This document shows positions 59,634-64,000 of a stretch of DNA of 64,000 bases, piece by piece. The DNA comes from an uncultured Muribaculaceae bacterium. GTDB taxonomy: Bacteria > Bacteroidota > Bacteroidia > Bacteroidales > Muribaculaceae. Made by a program: the position numbers and the translations under genes. The stretch lies in assembly GCA_910577315.1 (NCBI GenBank), contig CAJTME010000008.1, forward strand, positions 77,074-141,073, given 5' to 3'. The notes under the pieces were generated by a model. The model had not been told where the DNA came from. It did not search any database and saw only the letters and a list, made by a program, of their open reading frames with translations. Each line of letters begins with the position of its first letter. Positions within the stretch are counted from its first letter, which is position 1.

Positions 59634-61802
59634 ATGGAAACGTTTGAGAAATACAGAGGCGAGTTCTGGAGTTATGGCGGTGTGAGCCATGAGGTAACGC
59701 TTGAGAAGGTGGGCGCGGCGAGTGGCTGCGCCGAGGGTGAACTGGTGTTTGACGGCGATGATCCGCTGACCATCGAGCTCAAGGAGACTGAGAAGCATGA
59801 GCCGGTCCAGGGCTGTTCGGCGACGCTGAAGGTGGTGTCGGAAAGCGACCGGGCCTATGTGCATCTTTACACGGAAGATGTGACGGGGTGGATGCTGACG
59901 GTGAGGCGCGGCGGAAAATTGTGGTGGCGCGGGCTGCTGGATCCCGAGCAGTATGAGGAGCCGTTCGAACGCAAGGACGGCTACACGGTGCAGCTGACGT
60001 TCAGCGACACGGGCCCGATGGAGCGGCTGAGGTTTGATTTGCCGGCGACGGGGTGGGTGACGCTCGGCGAGGTGGTGTCCGGGGCGCTGGAGGCGTGCGG
60101 TTATGGCCGGGATTTCACCGAGAATGACGGGTATAGGACCGGTGGGGTCAAAAGTGAGGTGATGAAGCGAGTGAAGATGCGTGCGGCCAACTTTTATGAC
60201 GAGGAGGGCGAGGCAATGACGTGGCGCGAGGCGGTGGAGAGCGTGCTTCAGCCGCTCGGGCTGCGGCTGGTGCAGCGTGAGGGGACGTTCACCGTGTATG
60301 ACCTGACGGCTGTGCTGACGGCGCCAACTTCCCAGGTGGTTGAATGGATGGGCGACTCGGCGACACTCGGGGTTGACCGGGTGTACTCCGAGGTGAAGGT
60401 GACGTTCAATCCTTACGGCGACACGACGGTGGCCGACGGCAGTGTGAACGACCTCGTCATAACCGGAAACCGGGGCGATATGACCGTCAAGGCGCCCGGC
60501 TTTGAAACGGGCGATGGAGTGGACGAGGTTTACAGAGGATTCAAAGTGGAGTGGGGCAAGGCTGTCGTGCCGGGCATCGAGCTGGGGGACAAGGGGGAGT
60601 TCTACAAGATTGAGCCTATCTATTCGGGAAGCGGCTCGGAGGGTGTGGCCGAGCTGATGAGGACCACCCGCAACGGAGACGCGCAGCGTGTGGTGTGCGG
60701 CGAGCAACTTGACCTTACCAACCTTCGTACACTTCGTGGTACGCCTTTGCCTATCCAGTATGCGGTTACGCCGCTGTTCGGCATCAAGCCGGTATGGATA
60801 GGCGAAATGGGTGACAGGTTGCTGAAAATCAGCGTGATGTTGCTGCACGACTGCCGCTACAATCCGTTCGAGGGAAAGAACCGCAAGAACGAGGAGGGCA
60901 ATTACGGTCGCCAGCTCAAGCACTGGAACTTCGTGTCGGTGCCGATGAGACTGTGGGTGGAGGCCGAGGACGGCTCCATCTATTATTACACAAACAATAA
61001 AGTCGCCGATGGCGGATACTATGGGCGCACTCCTAACAAGGGCGACACGATTGATAGCTGGGGGGAAATGCGCGCGGGATGGGTCAAGGCTGACAAAGAG
61101 CCCGCCTGGGGCACGGCGTGGCTGATGTGGTATGACTGGGGCGACCGCAAGAACAAGACGGGATGCGACGGCTGGGCTACCAACCGCCCGACCATCGGCA
61201 TCTATACGGGCGATTTGCCCGCGTGGTGGCAGAAGCGCGGCGACGGAGAGTTCGTGGCCCTGCCCGAGGGTGTCAAGGGGATGCTGCATTGCGAGATTGG
61301 AACCGGTGTTAAGGCCCTGAACCACAAGAGGGAAGGTCCGTCAAAGCATGCGACTGTTCCCTACTGGACGCTTTTCAAGGACCTGAAGCTTGAAATGGTT
61401 GATCACAACGGACTGGGAATCGAAGGGAACGACATCGTTTACAGCTGCACCATCAACCCCAGGGCGAAGGAGCCGCTGGAGCTCGATACCACCAGCGGCA
61501 CGGGCAAGGATGCGCTGCCCACGTCGCGCGGGCTGTTTTACAATGCCGACGGGTCGCGTATGGACAAGATAGATCACTTCTACTGGGGTGGGTTGGCGCG
61601 TCCCGAAGAGCATCTTATGCGCATCATCGCGTCGCAGTATGGCAGCCGCCTTGACGTGCTGACCGGCACGGTGCGCATAGTTTCTGGTGCGGTGCCGTCG
61701 CTGTGGGACCAGAGCGAGCCAGGTAAGCGCTTCATGCTCGGGGCCGAAGTTCAGCATCTGCAGCAGGACGTGGCCGACTGTACGTTGGTCGAGGTGAGGT
61801 GA
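59634..61802 (+). CDS. Distal tail / hub protein
   Basis: 722 residues. The N-terminal 150 residues (RGEFWSYGGVSHEVTLEKVG, GCSATLKVVSESDRAYVHLYTEDVTGWMLTVRRGGKLWWRGLLDPEQYEEPF) resemble Dit-type distal tail domains of Bacteroidales siphophages; the rest is beta-rich with Trp-rich segments (GWVKADKEPAWGTAWLMWYDWGD). Position after the tape measure and before the fibre fits the tail tip. A receptor-binding or hydrolytic part cannot be recognised. Confidence 0.65.
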   Translation: METFEKYRGEFWSYGGVSHEVTLEKVGAASGCAEGELVFDGDDPLTIELKETEKHEPVQGCSATLKVVSESDRAYVHLYTEDVTGWMLTVRRGGKLWWRGLLDPEQYEEPFERKDGYTVQLTFSDTGPMERLRFDLPATGWVTLGEVVSGALEACGYGRDFTENDGYRTGGVKSEVMKRVKMRAANFYDEEGEAMTWREAVESVLQPLGLRLVQREGTFTVYDLTAVLTAPTSQVVEWMGDSATLGVDRVYSEVKVTFNPYGDTTVADGSVNDLVITGNRGDMTVKAPGFETGDGVDEVYRGFKVEWGKAVVPGIELGDKGEFYKIEPIYSGSGSEGVAELMRTTRNGDAQRVVCGEQLDLTNLRTLRGTPLPIQYAVTPLFGIKPVWIGEMGDRLLKISVMLLHDCRYNPFEGKNRKNEEGNYGRQLKHWNFVSVPMRLWVEAEDGSIYYYTNNKVADGGYYGRTPNKGDTIDSWGEMRAGWVKADKEPAWGTAWLMWYDWGDRKNKTGCDGWATNRPTIGIYTGDLPAWWQKRGDGEFVALPEGVKGMLHCEIGTGVKALNHKREGPSKHATVPYWTLFKDLKLEMVDHNGLGIEGNDIVYSCTINPRAKEPLELDTTSGTGKDALPTSRGLFYNADGSRMDKIDHFYWGGLARPEEHLMRIIASQYGSRLDVLTGTVRIVSGAVPSLWDQSEPGKRFMLGAEVQHLQQDVADCTLVEVR

Positions 61803-61836
61803 AATGGGAATGTTAACGCAGTTAATAAATTGAAAT

Positions 61837-64000
61837 ATGGGAGAAATCACGATAAAAACAACAAAACTGGCGGCGCTTCCGAGGTCAAAGGCGCTCAGGG
61901 CGCGGTATGGCGGCGGATTGTCGGGCGCCCGGAGCAATGCCGGCGCGTCGGGCGCTTACCTGACGTTGGAGGAGTTCATGACGTATTTCCGCAAGACGGA
62001 CACTGACGCTGGCTCAACGCTAATCGAGGCGCAACTGCCGCTGTATTCGCTGGGTGACATTACGGCGTTCGGACCCGCCGAGGCTTCGGGCGGCACGTCC
62101 GCCGGCGGTGGCATCAGCGCCGCGGCGCTCGAAGCGTATCTGAAAGAAAAGGCCTACGCCACGCAGACGTGGGTTTTGGGGCAGGGGTTCATCACCTCGG
62201 CGGCGCTGGGGGCGTACATTACGGAAAAAGACGCCGACGCCAGGTATCAGCCCAGGGGTAACTACCTCACCGCCTCGGCGCTGACGAATTACGTCACGCT
62301 CAATTCGGCGCAGACCGTCACCGGGGCGAAGACGTTCACGGCCACGCTCACGGCGGCCACGTCCGCGGGCGTCAAGGGGATGGAATTGCTCGCGCTGCCC
62401 GACTACGGGGCGCTGCGGCTCTACAACACGGCCGCGGGCGGCTACGTCAGTCTATTGCAGATGACCGACAAGACCCTGCTGGTGAACCACCGCAACGCCT
62501 CGGGCAACGTGGGCGACGCCTCGCTCGATGTCGGCAAGGTGCTGACAAAGTCGGTGACGATTGGCGGCTCGGTGTCGCTGACTCAGTCGGACGGTCACCT
62601 CGCGGTCGACAGGGCCGTCGTGGCCAACGGCGACGTGGTGGCGTTCGGTCCCGCCGAGGCTTCGGACGGCACGTCCGCCAGCGGTGGCATCAGTGCGGCT
62701 GCATTGGAGGCGTATCTGAAAGAAAAGGCCTACGCCACTCAATCGTGGGTTTTGGGGCAGGGGTTCATCACCTCGGCAGCGCTGGGGGCGTACATCACCG
62801 AAACGGACGCCGACGCGAGGTACCAGCCCAAGGGCAGCTACCTCACCGCCCATCAGAGCCTCACCCACCTGGTCACCCTCGCCACGGCGCAGACCATCAC
62901 CGGGGCGAAGGTGTTCACCGCCGGGCAGACCATCCGCGTGGACGGCAACGCCCTGACCGTTCGCTCGGCCTCGGACGCCAACAACTCGCGCGTGGCGCTC
63001 GTGTCGGAGGCCGACGGCGGCGAGGTCTACATATATGGTAAGGGCGGGAACTACGTCAGCTTCAAGCCGTCGGCGACCGCCGAGGAGCTGTCTCTGGCGC
63101 GGTGCTACGACGGCAAGGAGTTCGGCAAGGTGAAACTATCGGTTCCCGCGCTTGCCGTCACCAACGGGAGCGTCACCGCCCAGGGCGACTCGTCGGCGTT
63201 CGTAGGCAAGGCCACGGACGGCACCAACCGCGTAGTCCTCGAGGCCTACGACACCCGCGGCGGCATCCGCCTCTACGGCACCACGGGCGACTTCGCCAGC
63301 GTCTACACCAACGCCGACGCCTCGGCAGTCGTGTTTAAACAGTACGCCGGCGGCCAGTACGTCGAGAACGTCGGCATTCAGGCCGCGTGGCTGACCGCGA
63401 TGAACGGCCCGGTAAAAATCGGCTCTGTGTCGCTGACTCAGTCGGACGGTCACCTTGCGGTCGACAGGGCCGTCGTGGCCAACGGCGACGTGGTGGCCTT
63501 CGGTCCCGCCGAGGCTTCGGGCGGAACCGCCGCCGGCGGCATCAGCGCCGCCGCATTGGAGGCGTATCTGAAAGAAAAGGCCTACGCCACTCAGACGTGG
63601 GTTTTGGGACAGGGGTTCATCACCTCGGCGGCGCTGGGGGCGTACATCACCGAAACGGACGCCGACGCGAGGTATCAGCCCAAGGGCAGCTACCTCACCG
63701 CCCATCAGAGCCTCGCCCACCTGGTCACCCTCGCCACGGCGCAGACCGTCACCGGGGCGAAGACGTTCACCGCCGGGCAGACCATCCGCGTGGACGGCAG
63801 CGCCCTGACGGTTCGCTCGGCCTCGGACGCCAACAACTCGCGCGTGGCGCTCGTGTCGGAGGCCGACGGCGGCGAGGTCTACATCTACGGCAAGGGTGGG
63901 AACTACGTCAGCTTCAAGCCGTCGGCGACCGCCGAGGAGCTGTCGCTGGCGCGGTGCTACGACGGCAAGGAGTTCGGCAAGGTGAAACTATCGGTTCCCG
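61837..64000 (+). CDS. Repeat-built tail fibre protein, 3' end outside window
   Basis: Open from ATG 61837 for 721 codons to the window end. The N-terminal 60 residues (MGEITIKTTKLAALPRSKAL, LTLEEFMTYFRKTDTD) are unique; then modules recur: an AALEAYLKEKAYATQTWVLG helix, GFITSAALGAYITE, DADARYQPKG, AQTVTGAKTFTA and beta-helical stretches ending LVSEADGGEVYIYGKG. QTxTGAKxFT is typical of trimeric fibres in gut Bacteroidales phages. It likely binds the receptor. The repeats are near-identical at DNA level. Confidence 0.8.
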   Translation, partial: MGEITIKTTKLAALPRSKALRARYGGGLSGARSNAGASGAYLTLEEFMTYFRKTDTDAGSTLIEAQLPLYSLGDITAFGPAEASGGTSAGGGISAAALEAYLKEKAYATQTWVLGQGFITSAALGAYITEKDADARYQPRGNYLTASALTNYVTLNSAQTVTGAKTFTATLTAATSAGVKGMELLALPDYGALRLYNTAAGGYVSLLQMTDKTLLVNHRNASGNVGDASLDVGKVLTKSVTIGGSVSLTQSDGHLAVDRAVVANGDVVAFGPAEASDGTSASGGISAAALEAYLKEKAYATQSWVLGQGFITSAALGAYITETDADARYQPKGSYLTAHQSLTHLVTLATAQTITGAKVFTAGQTIRVDGNALTVRSASDANNSRVALVSEADGGEVYIYGKGGNYVSFKPSATAEELSLARCYDGKEFGKVKLSVPALAVTNGSVTAQGDSSAFVGKATDGTNRVVLEAYDTRGGIRLYGTTGDFASVYTNADASAVVFKQYAGGQYVENVGIQAAWLTAMNGPVKIGSVSLTQSDGHLAVDRAVVANGDVVAFGPAEASGGTAAGGISAAALEAYLKEKAYATQTWVLGQGFITSAALGAYITETDADARYQPKGSYLTAHQSLAHLVTLATAQTVTGAKTFTAGQTIRVDGSALTVRSASDANNSRVALVSEADGGEVYIYGKGGNYVSFKPSATAEELSLARCYDGKEFGKVKLSVP
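62566..64000 (+). repeat. Long in-frame direct repeats inside the fibre gene
   Basis: A block starting GGCTCGGTGTCGCTGACTCA at 62566 recurs at 63421, 855 bp later, and runs to the window edge at very high identity apart from a 3-nt shortening near 63520 and scattered substitutions. The first 190 bp of the module also occurs at 62060-62250. Confidence 0.85.

Larger units (their letters stand above)
51660..64000. mobile_element. Phage-derived element: regulator, replication protein, tail module; right end outside window
   Basis: Starts near 51.66-51.70 kb, between the truncated T9SS gene and the repressor stop, and runs off the right edge. Contents: S24 repressor, HTH protein, DUF4373 protein with internal iterons, DUF3168, tail tube, G/GT chaperones, two membrane-protein genes, tape measure, hub, fibre. 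No integrase, transposase, terminase or head gene is seen in 12.3 kb. The missing functions may lie to the right, or the element may be tail-only. The exact left end cannot be fixed without the empty site. Confidence 0.7.

Noticed and set aside
59607..61325. Minus-strand ORF of 572 codons
   Set aside because: Shadow of the hub protein gene, rich in His, Arg and Pro with no domain pattern.

Overview
The window looks like a chromosome segment of a high-GC Bacteroidales, most likely Muribaculaceae-like. The reasons are TAnnTTTG (-7) promoters paired with a TTTG/TTG (-33) about 20 nt upstream, many secreted proteins ending in type IX secretion (T9SS) sorting domains, PorU-type C25 sortases, Omp28 and BspA-type LRR proteins, and a fused KorA. 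This placement is inference from gene content; no 16S or marker comparison was possible.

Layout. 1-4.7 kb (minus): a Na/Pi cotransporter that runs off the left edge, and korAB. 4.9-8.3 kb (plus): a compact phage head cassette (two tiny ORFs, a capsid-like protein, a connector-like protein, a short portal-like protein) with no terminase, protease, tail or integrase gene. 8.5-17 kb: tRNA-Val, lysS, gpsA, an RsmI-like methyltransferase, a YycJ-like hydrolase, tadA-lpxB-phosphatase, a GxxExxY protein and RNase Z. 17-28 kb: a T9SS-exported endonuclease I and two PorU-like C25 peptidases flanking rex and a FAH-like gene. 28-32.5 kb: SIS isomerase - PfkB-like protein - ribH - lipoprotein - SUI1 as one minus-strand operon, then purB. 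32.5-51.6 kb: T9SS cargo (Fn3/anchor-J proteins, LRR protein, Omp28 proteins), a CobW metallochaperone, and a thiol-themed operon TlpA - DUF6029 - Omp28 lipoprotein - T9SS protein. 51.7-64 kb: a phage-derived element that abuts a 5'-truncated T9SS gene and runs off the right edge.

The 51.7-64 kb element has an S24 repressor facing an early promoter with two direct-repeat operators, a small HTH protein, a DUF4373 replication protein whose coding sequence holds three 21-bp iterons plus an AT-rich tract (as in the lambda O/ori arrangement), and then a tail module: DUF3168 terminator, tail tube, G/GT chaperones with an A_AAA_AAA -1 frameshift site, tape measure, hub protein and a repeat-built fibre. 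Two near-identical membrane-protein genes sit inverted between chaperone and tape measure. No head or packaging gene is present at the usual position. The tail-only block here and the head-only block 44 kb away invite three readings: an F-type tailocin, a gene-transfer-agent-like split system, or two decayed prophages. Sequence alone does not decide between them.

Repeats are prominent: a 395-bp inverted-repeat element at 46.3 kb with a related copy at 15.5 kb, 9-bp GGAGnnCTC arrays at 50.6 and 52.8 kb, and AATTAGGA-type repeats at several gene junctions of the phage element.
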